Shown here one piece after another: positions 32,862 through 41,066 of a DNA stretch of 52,608 nucleotides (its first letter is position 1; each line of letters begins with the position of its first letter). The notes below the pieces were generated by a model. That model was not told where the DNA came from and did no database searches. It worked only from the letters and a program-made list of their open reading frames with translations. This stretch comes from Candidatus Woesearchaeota archaeon. GTDB taxonomy: Archaea; Nanobdellota; Nanobdellia; Woesearchaeales; GW2011-AR4. The stretch spans positions 1 through 52,608 of the forward strand of contig JAHWGX010000072.1 of the NCBI GenBank assembly GCA_019323655.1, in the 5' to 3' direction. A program made the position numbers and the translations under genes.

Positions 32862-32978
32862 TTGATACTTTTGTTGAATATATCGCATTCGCTCAGTCAA
32901 AGACGCACCTATTTCTGACTTGTGGAAAGCTCAGCTTCTAAGCAAACAAGTTTGGGCTGTGCCAAAACAAGATTGTAA

Positions 32979-33059
32979 GCGGATATTAACTATATCAAAG
33001 AAAGGGGAAGGCCAAAATGGGTTAAAGAGTTTACATTAAATGAAGTTAAAGTAGTCTAA
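32979..33059 (+). pseudogene. Possible C-terminal gene remnant
   Basis: A 26-codon open stretch ends at a TAA (33057-33059) and encodes YIKERGRPKWVKEFTLNEV followed by KVV, a protein-like sequence with no start codon and a stop codon just upstream (32976-32978). It overlaps the lipoprotein gene's 3' end on the other strand by 24 bp. It may be a decayed gene end; chance is possible. Confidence 0.2.
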
Positions 33060-33662
33060 AAATTTTTTATAAATTTCTGTAAATTCGTCTTCTTCATTGG
33101 TAATATCAAATTTCTGTAGAATCAAACAGAAGAGCCATTCTCCATCAGGAGAAACAATAAATAAGGAATCGCTAATCGCACCCGGCTCTATGGGGATTAT
33201 AATTCTTCCGGTTATGGCTTCTCTTCCCTTAAAATTAATTTTTTCCGATTTTTTTAAAACTGGACCTTCTTCAAACCAGGAATATGCCTCTGTTTCCCAG
33301 TCAGCATCTAATTGGACAATATTAACTGCCATGATAGCGATTTCGTTTAAATTTTCTTCAGTAGGTTTTTCCTGAGAAGATATTACTGCAAAAGAAGATC
33401 CTCCGGTATAAGCATTCTTTTCTCCAAAACCGCCATAAGGTTCCCAATCTTCAGGATACTTCATTTCAAATCCATACTCCTCGTTCCTATAAGTTTTCCA
33501 ATCGGCAGTTTCAACTTCTTTAGCTTCAAGTTGTTCTTCAGATTTCACATCCGGCTCAAGGGCTGGTTGCACTTGGGGTTGTGTTAGTTGTTCATCAGGC
33601 TTTTGAGCGCACGCACTAACAAACAGCATTAAAATAATTATAATCATATGAACTAGTCTCAT
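33036..33662 (-). CDS. Secreted lipoprotein with PsbP-like domain
   Basis: This 208-residue protein has a short hydrophobic signal (MRLVHMIIIILMLFVSAC) with a lipobox-like VSAC at 15-18, so it is probably lipid-anchored on the outer face of the membrane. Residues 19-50 are an acidic Gln/Pro/Glu linker. From residue 52 a globular domain starts WKTYRNEEYGFEMKYPEDW, the opening typical of PsbP-like/MOG1-fold domains found in many prokaryotic lipoproteins. Function unknown. It stands alone, with a TATA-like TATTTAAATAAAC upstream. Confidence 0.75.
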   Translation of the reverse strand: MRLVHMIIIILMLFVSACAQKPDEQLTQPQVQPALEPDVKSEEQLEAKEVETADWKTYRNEEYGFEMKYPEDWEPYGGFGEKNAYTGGSSFAVISSQEKPTEENLNEIAIMAVNIVQLDADWETEAYSWFEEGPVLKKSEKINFKGREAITGRIIIPIEPGAISDSLFIVSPDGEWLFCLILQKFDITNEEDEFTEIYKKFLDYFNFI

Positions 33663-33824
33663 TTTAAAATGTCCTATATTCTTATTAATTTTAATTATAC
33701 ACTTACCTTTAGTTTATTTAAATATTTTTATATTTTCGGATTGTGCACATTCTTTTTTTTAGAATTAAAGGTTCATCTATTTTGGATGAAGTTGCAAATC
33801 AAAGATTAAAGTTTTATACAATAA

Positions 33825-34280
33825 TTACTTCACACTCCCAAAATACTCCTTAACCCTCTCAACTATAGACTTCAAGTAAAACTTCTCAATCTTTTCCTCA
33901 AAAATTGCGCTTAGCTCTTCAAACTCAGCAATCCTGTAAGAGTTTTTTACTTTTTCAACTAAAAACAAGTCCCTGAGCCTTTTTATCTGCCTCCTTATAT
34001 TTGAGGATGCCACCCCAGAAAGTGCAAGGTTGCTTCTTTTTCTCGAATTTATAACATCTTTTACAATTTCCTCGCTTGCCAGGAGTTTTTTTTGCCTTTT
34101 GGCTTTCAGCAAAACATGCAGAACATCCACAACAACATCTCTTGAGTCGCCTGGCTGCAATAACCCCACAGACAGGCATAGCTTCCTCACAATTTCCCTT
34201 TCAGAAAGCCTTGACGGCTTCTCATATCTTCTTAAGGTTATCTCCGCCAGAGGAATTTCCTTTGATATTGTCTTTTTCAT
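33825..34280 (-). CDS. Predicted HTH DNA-binding protein
   Basis: This 151-residue charged protein is mostly helical. The central RKRSNLALSGVASSNIRRQIKRLRDLFLVEK (about 81-111) looks like a winged-helix HTH with a recognition helix followed by a YRIAEF wing. The N-terminal SEREIVRKLCLSVGLLQPGDSRDVVVDVLHVLLKA is another helical bundle. The C-terminal helix may mediate dimerisation. I infer a transcription regulator but cannot name the family. No operon partner; its divergent upstream region is the hairpin-rich segment. Confidence 0.6.
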   Translation of the reverse strand: MKKTISKEIPLAEITLRRYEKPSRLSEREIVRKLCLSVGLLQPGDSRDVVVDVLHVLLKAKRQKKLLASEEIVKDVINSRKRSNLALSGVASSNIRRQIKRLRDLFLVEKVKNSYRIAEFEELSAIFEEKIEKFYLKSIVERVKEYFGSVK

Positions 34281-34815
34281 TTTTTATTATAAATTTTCAG
34301 CAATGATAAAGATTACCCATTATATTGATTATTTATTAAGCTTTCTTTTTTGTAAAGTAAAGCTGTAAATCATGCAATTTTAAGAAAAGCTTAACAAATA
34401 AATTCCGCCGCACTAAAAAATGCTTCGCATTTTTGGTGCCCCAAAAATCCTATGGATTTTTTAGGGCTTCGCGGCAAAATTCAGTCTCGGAAAAAATTGT
34501 CTGGGAGGAAAGCGGGCGAGAGCATCTGCTTAAGCGAACTCTCGCAATTCACGAATTTTTGCCTCGGGTTTATTGCAATAGATATGCGAGGCTTTTTTTA
34601 GTGGCAGTCAAAAAAAGCCGAGCACTAAATATTGTGAGCGCGACAGCGCGAACATATTGAAATCTGACTATAGAAATATATGTTAACATAAAATTGCAGG
34701 GCAAATTTAAAATAGCGAATATAACCTTAAGAATTTGTTTAATATCTTTTATTAATCCGTTTACACACTCAAAAACAGAAATATTATTAAATATTTGAAA
34801 AATAACCGCAGATAC
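34281..34815. other. 535-bp non-coding stretch containing hairpin-rich element
   Basis: No credible gene is present. Bases 34401-34660 hold a series of hairpins described as a separate repeat feature. The remainder is AT-rich; at the right end a TATA-like ATTATTAAATATTTG at about 34780-34794 serves the SdpI-like gene. Confidence 0.6.
34401..34660. repeat. Hairpin cluster with cloverleaf-like first module
   Basis: An outer stem AATT..GCCGC (34401-34411) / GCGGC..AATT (34471-34481) encloses two hairpins: CACTAAAAAATGC-TTC-GCATTTTTGGTG (34411-34438) and CCCCAAAAATCC-TAT-GGATTTTTTAGGG (34439-34466). Further inverted repeats follow: GCGAGAG/CTCTCGC (34516-34545), GCCTCG/CGAGGC (34561-34592) and GCGC-GACA-GCGC (34628-34639), and CTCGG (34485-34489) can pair with CCGAG (34618-34622). 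This density is far above the surrounding DNA. Confidence 0.6.
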
Positions 34816-35451
34816 ATGAAAAAAAGCTTGGTGATAGTCTTCATAATAATCTTAGTTTCATTTCTTATTGGCATATATTTTTATCCTCAGATGCCTGACA
34901 GGATGGCATCTCACTGGAACGCAAAAGGGAGTGTTGACGGCTACATGCCAAAATTCTGGGGCTTGTTTTTAATGCCCATAATTTCTGCAGTAATGCTGGT
35001 TATGTTTATCCTAATCCCTAAGATAGACCCCTTAAAGCAAAACATAAAAAAATTCAGGAAATATTTTGACTGGTTTGTAGTGCTTATTATTGTTTTTTTA
35101 TTTTACATTTACCTGTTGGCTATTATCTGGAACCTTGGTTTTGTGTTTAATATGACCAATATGATGCTTCCGGCACTGGGAATATTATTTTATTACGCTG
35201 GAATTCTTACCGAGAATGCAAAAAGGAACTGGTTTATTGGCATCAGGACGCCCTGGACATTAAGCAGCAACAAAGTCTGGGAAAAGACGCACAAGCTGGG
35301 TGGAAAACTGTTTAAGATTGCGGCTTTATTTGCTTTTGTGGGCATACTGTTCCAGGATTACGCATTGTGGTTTGTGCTTGTGCCTGCAATATCCCTTGCA
35401 GTATATACCATTTTTTATTCCTACTTTGAATACAAAAAACAAGTTAAATAA
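34816..35451 (+). CDS. SdpI-family membrane protein
   Basis: This 211-residue protein has about six transmembrane helices. The N-terminal part has the DUF1648 pattern YPQMPDRMASHWNAKGSVDGYMPKFWG, and the C-terminal part the SdpI signature NWFIGIRTPWTLSSNKVWEKTHKLGGKLF. In Bacillus SdpI is an immunity protein against SdpC and also a signalling protein; archaeal homologues are of unknown role. No SdpC or SdpR homologue is visible nearby. The ATG at 34816 lies about 28 bp from a TATA-like stretch; the in-frame TTG at 34795 is less likely. Confidence 0.87.
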   Translation: MKKSLVIVFIIILVSFLIGIYFYPQMPDRMASHWNAKGSVDGYMPKFWGLFLMPIISAVMLVMFILIPKIDPLKQNIKKFRKYFDWFVVLIIVFLFYIYLLAIIWNLGFVFNMTNMMLPALGILFYYAGILTENAKRNWFIGIRTPWTLSSNKVWEKTHKLGGKLFKIAALFAFVGILFQDYALWFVLVPAISLAVYTIFYSYFEYKKQVK

Positions 35452-35499
35452 ACTTAAAACCAAAACATATTTATAAACAGAAAATACAGTCAGATTAAG

Positions 35500-35958
35500 A
35501 TGGCACAGGAAGAAGCACTCCAGCAATCAAAACAGCACAGCGGATTTTTTCGCAGCAAGGACTTGTCTGCCCAGCCTGACCTAAGCTTCTTTACCCGGGA
35601 CATAGGCAATTTAAGCAGAAGGCTTAGGCTTATAGAGGAAAGCTTTACTAACATAAGGATGGCTTTGCAGGTTACAGAGCAGAATATGCTCAGCAAAAAT
35701 AAAGCATTTTCCACAGACATACGCACCCTTAACTCTGATGTAAGGGACATTAATAAGGAAATCTCGGAAATAAAGGAAAGAATAATTGACATGGTAAAAG
35801 AGCTGAAAGAGAGCGCAAAAAGGGAGGAAGTAAAAGTTTTGGAAAAATACCTGGATTACTGGAGCCCTATTAAATTCGTCACGCAAAATGAAGTTGAGGA
35901 GGTTGTCAGGGAGATTCTCAGAAGAATAGATTCTGAAACAAAAGAATCCAAAGAATAA
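35500..35958 (+). CDS. Coiled-coil protein, unknown
   Basis: This 152-residue soluble protein begins with a Gln/Ser-rich segment and a PDLSFFTRDIGNLSRRLRLIEE motif. A long coiled coil follows (about 35-105; IRTLNSDVRDINKEISEIKERIIDMVKELKE), then a short C-terminal globular patch YLDYWSPIKFVTQNEVEEVVREIL. I recognise no named family. With the 36023 coiled-coil gene and three membrane proteins next door it may form part of a membrane-associated assembly, which is inference from context. A TATA-like ATTTATAAAC at 35469-35478 is about 26 bp before the ATG. Confidence 0.65.
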   Translation: MAQEEALQQSKQHSGFFRSKDLSAQPDLSFFTRDIGNLSRRLRLIEESFTNIRMALQVTEQNMLSKNKAFSTDIRTLNSDVRDINKEISEIKERIIDMVKELKESAKREEVKVLEKYLDYWSPIKFVTQNEVEEVVREILRRIDSETKESKE

Positions 35959-36022
35959 ATAGAAATATTTATATAGCTTTTATAGTAGTATTGCACATTG
36001 CTTTTAAAAAAGAGGTGAGTAG

Positions 36023-36688
36023 ATGGCCTTATTCGGCTTCGGAAAAAAGAAGCAGGAGGAGAGAATTTTCGCTGCCCCTGGTGTGCCTCTTGACCAGATT
36101 AAAGTCATGAAGCAGAGGGGTATGGGCGACGACCAGATAGTTTCAGAACTTGAAAAGCAGGGCTATAATTCTTCCCAGATTTTTGATGCCTTGAACCAGA
36201 TTAACCTGGCTGGCCCGGGGTTTGGGAACCCCCCAAATTCGCAAATCCCTGTTTCTGATTTTCCTCCGGTGCAGCAATTCCAGCAGCAGCCGCCTCCGCA
36301 ACAGCCTCCGGTTTTTCAGGATATGGAACCCCCTGTTGCCCCTCAGGGCATTATAAACAAAGACCAGATTGAGGAAATGACTGAGGCAATCATAGACGAA
36401 AAGTGGAAGGAATTCGAAAATGATCTTAAGGTGATAATTGACTGGAAAGAAAAAAAAGAAGCGAAAATTGCCCAGCTTGAGCAGCAGGTAAAGGATTTGA
36501 CAGAAAACTTAAGTACCTTAAATAAGAGCCTAGGCGGCAAGATATCAGAATACGACAAAAACATAACTGATGTAGGGACGGAAATCAAGGCTATGGAAAA
36601 GGTCTTTCAAAAAGTGCTTCCAAGCCTGACAGAGAGCATAAACAAGCTGGAAAGGATTACAAAGAGTTCTAAACTGGCTAAGAAATAG
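36023..36688 (+). CDS. Modular protein: UBA-like helices, Pro/Gln-rich linker, coiled coil
   Basis: This 221-residue protein has a short N-terminus MALFGFGKKK and then LDQIKVMKQRGMGDDQIVSELEKQGYNSSQIFDALNQI, a small helical domain resembling ubiquitin-associated/TS-N type folds. A Pro/Gln-rich linker follows (about 70-110), then a coiled coil (about 115-215) with regular heptads (AKIAQLEQQVKDLTENLSTLNK). A GAGGTG ribosome-binding site lies a few bases before the ATG, one of the few clear ones in the window. Its stop abuts the convergent membrane-protein gene with no gap. Function unknown. Confidence 0.65.
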   Translation: MALFGFGKKKQEERIFAAPGVPLDQIKVMKQRGMGDDQIVSELEKQGYNSSQIFDALNQINLAGPGFGNPPNSQIPVSDFPPVQQFQQQPPPQQPPVFQDMEPPVAPQGIINKDQIEEMTEAIIDEKWKEFENDLKVIIDWKEKKEAKIAQLEQQVKDLTENLSTLNKSLGGKISEYDKNITDVGTEIKAMEKVFQKVLPSLTESINKLERITKSSKLAKK

Positions 36689-37189
36689 CTATGTCTGCTT
36701 AGAAGCCAAAAGCCCTACAGTAAAGACCGCTATAGCCAAAATAAGGATTACGCCAAGAAAAGTGGGGTGAAATATTACTGTGGACATCTTTCCAAAATCT
36801 TCTCCCCTTTCCGGGACCTCTATATTCTCCCTCACTACTGCCAAGCTTCCAACAATAAGCGCAATTACAAGTATAGCAAATACAATTCCTTTCATTGCCG
36901 GAATAGAGCCCACATCAACATTGCCGAACATTCCAAATGAGACAGACACTATGGCTATAAGAACCAAAACAACAGCAAAAACAGGCGCTATCTGCTTTAC
37001 AACCAAAGTAGCCAGGTCTGAAATTATGACAAAAAAAGCGACTAAAAGCCCGATAAGCACATTGATAACCTGGTTCTGCCCCAAAGCCTTTGTGTAAAGG
37101 AGTATTGCATAAACAACCAGCCACACAAAAAGGAATACAAAAATAACTGAAAAATTTTCCAACGCAGTCATATCAAGAAACGTTGCCAT
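36689..37189 (-). CDS. Membrane protein, tandem paralogue 3
   Basis: This 166-residue protein has about five transmembrane helices. Its first part, FVFLFVWLVVYAILLYTKALG followed by a conserved NxxI-GLL/AFFVII segment, aligns with the corresponding segments of the two upstream genes (37192 and 37815), indicating an ancient tandem triplication. A soluble loop ENIEVPERGEDFGK precedes the last helix. It is separated from the 37192 gene by 2 bp, so the three are one transcript. Family not known to me. Confidence 0.6.
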   Translation of the reverse strand: MATFLDMTALENFSVIFVFLFVWLVVYAILLYTKALGQNQVINVLIGLLVAFFVIISDLATLVVKQIAPVFAVVLVLIAIVSVSFGMFGNVDVGSIPAMKGIVFAILVIALIVGSLAVVRENIEVPERGEDFGKMSTVIFHPTFLGVILILAIAVFTVGLLASKQT

Positions 37190-37191
37190 TT

Positions 37192-37791
37192 TTACTTTTT
37201 TCCGCCGAATAATTCTCCAAGGTTAACACCCAGCCTGTTTAAGGCTCCTACTTGGTCCCTTTCTCCTCCGCCTGTTACAAATGCTATTATAATTCCAAAC
37301 ACAAGCAGCATGATGACTACTGCCACGGCATTTGAACCGAAAGTTCCATCCAGCCACCCCATAAAACCCGGCTCCCACCATCCGGCAGCGCTTCCAAATA
37401 TCCACACAATGGCCACAATTGAAAAAAATGCAATCCATCCGGGCATAGTCGCGCCTAAGAACAGCCTGTCGTGTGCAAATACCCCTATCAGTATCATCAA
37501 AGCTATAATTGCCACAACAAGCAGTGAAACAGAAGGCAATGCCGAGTTTATGACCTCAATGGGATCGTAACCTGCAGGATAATCTCCGGTTATGTGGGGT
37601 ATAACTGTAACGAGAGAAAATACAATAGCCAGGCCAATGTTCATATTCCTCTTTGCTTCCCCCAAAATCCTGGTTTTCTCAAGTACTGCAAATAGGATAG
37701 TAAATATCAAAAGAAAAGGAAGCAGTATTTCCATAAAAAGTTCCCATACGCTGGAACTCAAAAAGTCTTGATATTCAAAAGCGCTAGCCAT
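37192..37791 (-). CDS. Membrane protein, tandem paralogue 2
   Basis: This 199-residue protein has about five transmembrane helices. The segment LPFLLIFTILFAVLEKTRILG, followed by RNMNIGLAIVFSLVTVIPH, closely resembles LPFLLVFTVVFALLERTKVFG in the 37815 gene. It carries an external loop with several Trp (AAGWWEPGFMGWLDG) and a Gly-rich C-terminus ending LFGGKK. It lies 23 bp after gene 37815 and 2 bp before gene 36689. Function unknown. Confidence 0.65.
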   Translation of the reverse strand: MASAFEYQDFLSSSVWELFMEILLPFLLIFTILFAVLEKTRILGEAKRNMNIGLAIVFSLVTVIPHITGDYPAGYDPIEVINSALPSVSLLVVAIIALMILIGVFAHDRLFLGATMPGWIAFFSIVAIVWIFGSAAGWWEPGFMGWLDGTFGSNAVAVVIMLLVFGIIIAFVTGGGERDQVGALNRLGVNLGELFGGKK

Positions 37792-37814
37792 AATAATACA
37801 CCTCTCATTTATTG

Positions 37815-38363
37815 TTATTTAGACTTTGTTTCAGTTTTCCTTTCCTGGGTTATATAAACTATGAACAGGACTATCAAAATAAGCAGTATTACAGACCCTA
37901 CAATTTCCCCCTTATCAGTGCCCTCAAAAAAGTCGTAAACGTCTCCCATCCAGCCCATTGCTTCAATGAAAATAAAAAACAAGACAATAAAAACTATAAC
38001 CATAAAAGTTGTTTTCCATCCTCCTTCCAGAAAAACGCCATGGGGCTCTTCCTTGAAAAATGAGCCTACGAGAAGCAAAAATAAGACTATTGAGAACAGC
38101 AGAACAACAAAGTTTGAGGAAACCCTGGTTATTACATATACAAGCTTTGAAGAAGCTACAACAAGGAATGCTATTACAAAAGCCGCTGCTGAATTAAGAT
38201 TTTTTTTTGTATACTCCTTGCCCTCTATTTTCTCAACTCCAAAAACCTTTGTCCTCTCCAAAAGGGCAAAAACAACAGTAAAAACAAGAAGGAAAGGTAG
38301 CACTACATCAAAAACCCCTATATTGTTAAAAAAATCTAGTATTTCCCTGAATGGAGTCGCCAT
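37815..38363 (-). CDS. Membrane protein, tandem paralogue 1
   Basis: This 182-residue protein has about four to five transmembrane helices. Residues 20-40 hold LPFLLVFTVVFALLERTKVFG, then a charged insert and KKNLNSAAAFVIAFLVV, the module shared with the two following genes. The second half has a GGWKTTFMVIVFIVLFFIF helix and an acidic loop DVYDFFEGTDKGE. As first gene of the series its promoter lies in the 38364-38413 spacer (ATATTTAAACC, on the plus strand, about 38390-38400), next to the cloverleaf element. Confidence 0.65.
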   Translation of the reverse strand: MATPFREILDFFNNIGVFDVVLPFLLVFTVVFALLERTKVFGVEKIEGKEYTKKNLNSAAAFVIAFLVVASSKLVYVITRVSSNFVVLLFSIVLFLLLVGSFFKEEPHGVFLEGGWKTTFMVIVFIVLFFIFIEAMGWMGDVYDFFEGTDKGEIVGSVILLILIVLFIVYITQERKTETKSK

Positions 38364-38413
38364 CTTTTTACTCTTTTATTAGCCCGATAATATTTAAACC
38401 TTTCGAAAAATAA

Positions 38414-38556
38414 GCTGTGGTGCAATCCTAGGCGTCTGTGCCATTGTTTGCCTTGTTTACAAAGTAAACAATGGCAAAGGCCAGACGGAGCTTACCATGT
38501 TCCTATACAAAGTATAGGGTTATGGTAAGCGGAGTAGCATAGGATTGCACCACAGC
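38414..38556. repeat. 143-bp cloverleaf-like inverted repeat element
   Basis: Perfect 17-bp outer arms GCTGTGGTGCAATCCTA (38414-38430) and its reverse complement (38540-38556) enclose two internal hairpins. Hairpin A is bounded by CGTCTG/CAGACG (38433-38438, 38482-38487) and contains TGCCATTGTTT/AAACAATGGCA, GTTTAC-AAA-GTAAAC and GCCTT/AAGGC, the last pair crossing the first. Hairpin B is GCTTACCAT/ATGGTAAGC (38490-38498, 38522-38530) with an inner CCTATAC-AAA-GTATAGG. No ORF fits. It sits in the spacer between divergent genes, just before the TATA box of the translin gene. Confidence 0.75.
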
Positions 38557-38601
38557 CCAAATCAAAAAACTTTATAAAACTAAGCAGTATACAGGATTAA
38601 A

Positions 38602-39171
38602 ATGCTGAACAAAAAGGAATTCAAAAAAATAAGGAAGGAAATTGAAGATTCTGATGCTAAGAGGGAGCTGGTAATACAGCGCTCCAGGGAAATAATAAGC
38701 TTGTCCAAAAGGATCATCTATGCCCTGCATAGGGGTGATGCCAAAGCTGCAAGTTTGTATGTAAAAGAAATTGAAAAAAAGAAGAAAGCCCTGGGGAATA
38801 TGCCCCTGCAGCTTGACACAAATATAAACCAGACAGCCCTGCAGGAATATGTCGAGGCTTTGTGCTACTACCATTTTCTAGAAAACAAAAAAATACCTAC
38901 AAGCACCTATTTAAAGGTGGATAATGAAAGCTATTTAATGGGCCTATGTGACCTAACAGGGGAGCTTGTAAGGAAAGCTGTAAATGAAGTAATAAAAGGA
39001 AGATTTTCACCCGCAGTAGAAATCAAGGGCCTCGTTGAGGAAATCTACTCTGAGTTTCTTAAGTTCAACCTGAGGAACAGTGAGCTAAGGAAGAAATCTG
39101 ACCAGATTAAGTGGAACTTAAAAAAACTGGAAGATATTGTATTTGAGCTAAAGATGAAGGGCAGATTGTGA
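38602..39171 (+). CDS. Translin-family RNA/DNA-binding protein
   Basis: This 189-residue all-helical protein belongs to the archaeal translin group (COG2178-like). It shows REIISLSKRIIYALHRGD near residue 32, LQEYVEALCYYHFL near 85, and YLMGLCDLTGELVRKAVNEV near 110, the translin/TRAX signature including conserved acidic residues. Translin forms octamers that bind single-stranded nucleic acid. A TATA box (TTTATAAAAC, 38571-38580) is about 27 bp before the ATG. The stop TGA overlaps the AspRS ATG by one base, so the genes are coupled. Confidence 0.85.
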   Translation: MLNKKEFKKIRKEIEDSDAKRELVIQRSREIISLSKRIIYALHRGDAKAASLYVKEIEKKKKALGNMPLQLDTNINQTALQEYVEALCYYHFLENKKIPTSTYLKVDNESYLMGLCDLTGELVRKAVNEVIKGRFSPAVEIKGLVEEIYSEFLKFNLRNSELRKKSDQIKWNLKKLEDIVFELKMKGRL

Positions 39172-40946
39172 TGGCACTAAGGACAAAAACCTGCGGGGAA
39201 CTTGCTAAAAAAGACATAAAAAAAGAGGCAGTGCTTTGCGGCTGGGTAGCTTCCAGCAGAGACCATGGAGGGATTATTTTTATTGACTTAAGGGACAGGT
39301 ATGGCATTACGCAAATAGTTTTCGATCCTGAGCACGACAAAAAAGGCCATAAAGAAGCTGAAAAATTGAGAAGAGAAGATGTTATTGCAGTAAAAGGCAA
39401 GGTAAGGACCAGAGGGAAAGGCCTTGAAAATCCCAAGCTTAAAACAGGCCGGATAGAAGTTCTTATAGACGAAATTAACGTGCTGAACAAAGCTGAAACA
39501 CCTCCTTTGGAAATTGATGACCGGGTTGAGGTAAATGAGGATGTAAGGCTAAAATACAGGTACCTTGACTTAAGGAAGCCTGGGATGCAGAATAATATGC
39601 TTATAAGGCACAAGGCTGTTAAGCTTGTAAGGGGCTATTTTGATTCTCTCGGCTTTCTTGAGATTGAGACTCCTATGCTTGCAAAATCAACTCCTGAAGG
39701 CGCTAGGGATTACCTGGTTCCAAGCAGGGTTAATCCCGGAAAGTTTTATGCCCTGCCCCAAAGCCCCCAGATATTAAAGCAGATTTGCATGATTTCTGGT
39801 TTTGACAGGTACTTCCAAGTTGTAAAATGCTTCCGTGATGAGGACTTAAGGACCGACAGGCAGCCTGAATTTACGCAGGTAGATGTTGAGATGTCTTTTG
39901 TTGAGGAGGAAGACATTCTTCAGGTAACAGAAGGGCTGATGAAAGAGCTATGGAAAAAAATACTGGGCAGGGACCTGAAGGTTCCTTTTAAGAGGATAAC
40001 CTATACAGAAGCAATGGATAAGTACGGGACAGACAAGCCTGACCTGAGGTTTGGCCTGGAGCTTGCTGATGTGACTGATATTGTAGGCAAAAGCAGTTTT
40101 AAGGTTTTTACGGACATTGTCAATGGAAAGGGAAAAGTCAAATGCATCAACGCAAAAAAATGCGGAAATTTCTCAAGAAAAGAGCTTGACGAGCTGATTG
40201 AATTTGCCAGAATTTATGATGCAAAAGGCATGGCGTGGATGAAAGTCACTTCCAAAGGCCTTGAAAGCAATATTGTAAAATACTTTGATTCCGAAGTGCA
40301 AAAAAAGCTTATTAAGGAAACAAATGCAAAGGACAAAGATTTGCTGCTTTTTGTTGCTGACCACAAGCACCATATCGTGGACATTGCATTGGGCCATCTA
40401 AGGAACGAGCTTGCAAGAAGGCTTAAGCTTATTAATGATAAGGAGTATAATTTTGTGTGGGTCACTGACTTTCCTCTGCTTGAGTTTGATGAAGACGAGC
40501 AAAGGCATGTTGCTGTGCATCATCCTTTTACCAGCCCAAAAGATGAAGATCTAAAACTGCTTGACTCTGATGTTGAAAAAGCTAAGGCAAAAGCCTATGA
40601 CATAACCTTAAATGGCATTGAAATAGGAGGAGGCTCAATAAGAATTCACAATCCAGAGCTCCAAAAAAAGATGTTTAAGGTTTTGGGAATTAGTGGCAAA
40701 GAAGCAGAGAAAAAATTCGGGTTTTTGCTAGATGCCCTTAAATATGGAACTCCTCCTCACGGAGGCATAGCTCTTGGCCTGGACAGGATAGTTGCAATAC
40801 TAACCGGAAATACTTCAATAAGGGAGGTAATCGCATTCCCAAAAACAAAAAACGCAGAAGACCTAATGGTGGAAGCGCCAAGCGAAGTTGAGGACAAGCA
40901 GCTGAAAGAGCTGAATATTAAGCTGGATCTAGTTAAGAAAGAATAG
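39171..40946 (+). CDS. aspS: Aspartyl-tRNA synthetase, bacterial type with GAD domain
   Basis: The 591-residue enzyme has the bacterial AspRS architecture: an OB anticodon-binding domain (1-105), class II motif 1 near 140-165, motif 2 (FRDEDLRTDRQPEFTQVDVEM), an inserted GAD domain (about 285-420) and a C-terminal class II motif 3 (GGIALGLDRIVAIL). Archaeal AspRS is usually shorter (about 430 aa) and lacks GAD, so this copy has probably been acquired. Whether it also makes Asp-tRNA-Asn cannot be read from sequence alone. Start at 39171 (ATG overlapping the translin stop). Confidence 0.95.
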   Translation: MALRTKTCGELAKKDIKKEAVLCGWVASSRDHGGIIFIDLRDRYGITQIVFDPEHDKKGHKEAEKLRREDVIAVKGKVRTRGKGLENPKLKTGRIEVLIDEINVLNKAETPPLEIDDRVEVNEDVRLKYRYLDLRKPGMQNNMLIRHKAVKLVRGYFDSLGFLEIETPMLAKSTPEGARDYLVPSRVNPGKFYALPQSPQILKQICMISGFDRYFQVVKCFRDEDLRTDRQPEFTQVDVEMSFVEEEDILQVTEGLMKELWKKILGRDLKVPFKRITYTEAMDKYGTDKPDLRFGLELADVTDIVGKSSFKVFTDIVNGKGKVKCINAKKCGNFSRKELDELIEFARIYDAKGMAWMKVTSKGLESNIVKYFDSEVQKKLIKETNAKDKDLLLFVADHKHHIVDIALGHLRNELARRLKLINDKEYNFVWVTDFPLLEFDEDEQRHVAVHHPFTSPKDEDLKLLDSDVEKAKAKAYDITLNGIEIGGGSIRIHNPELQKKMFKVLGISGKEAEKKFGFLLDALKYGTPPHGGIALGLDRIVAILTGNTSIREVIAFPKTKNAEDLMVEAPSEVEDKQLKELNIKLDLVKKE

Positions 40947-41066
40947 TTGTTTGCTGGAGTTCAGGGATTTGCAAAATGAAACTATTGTCATTTTCTGTAA
41001 GCATAATTTTTAGAAGACCCCACGATTTTTCATAATTGATCTAATAGGAATTACTTCTTGCAATGA

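Noticed and set aside
33955..34306. Overlapping frames on both strands across the HTH gene at 33825
   Set aside because: They are shadows of the real gene; the chosen frame alone has a coherent HTH and helical pattern.
34433..34660. 75-codon plus-strand frame
   Set aside because: It lies entirely in the hairpin-rich element; its residues simply translate the inverted repeats.
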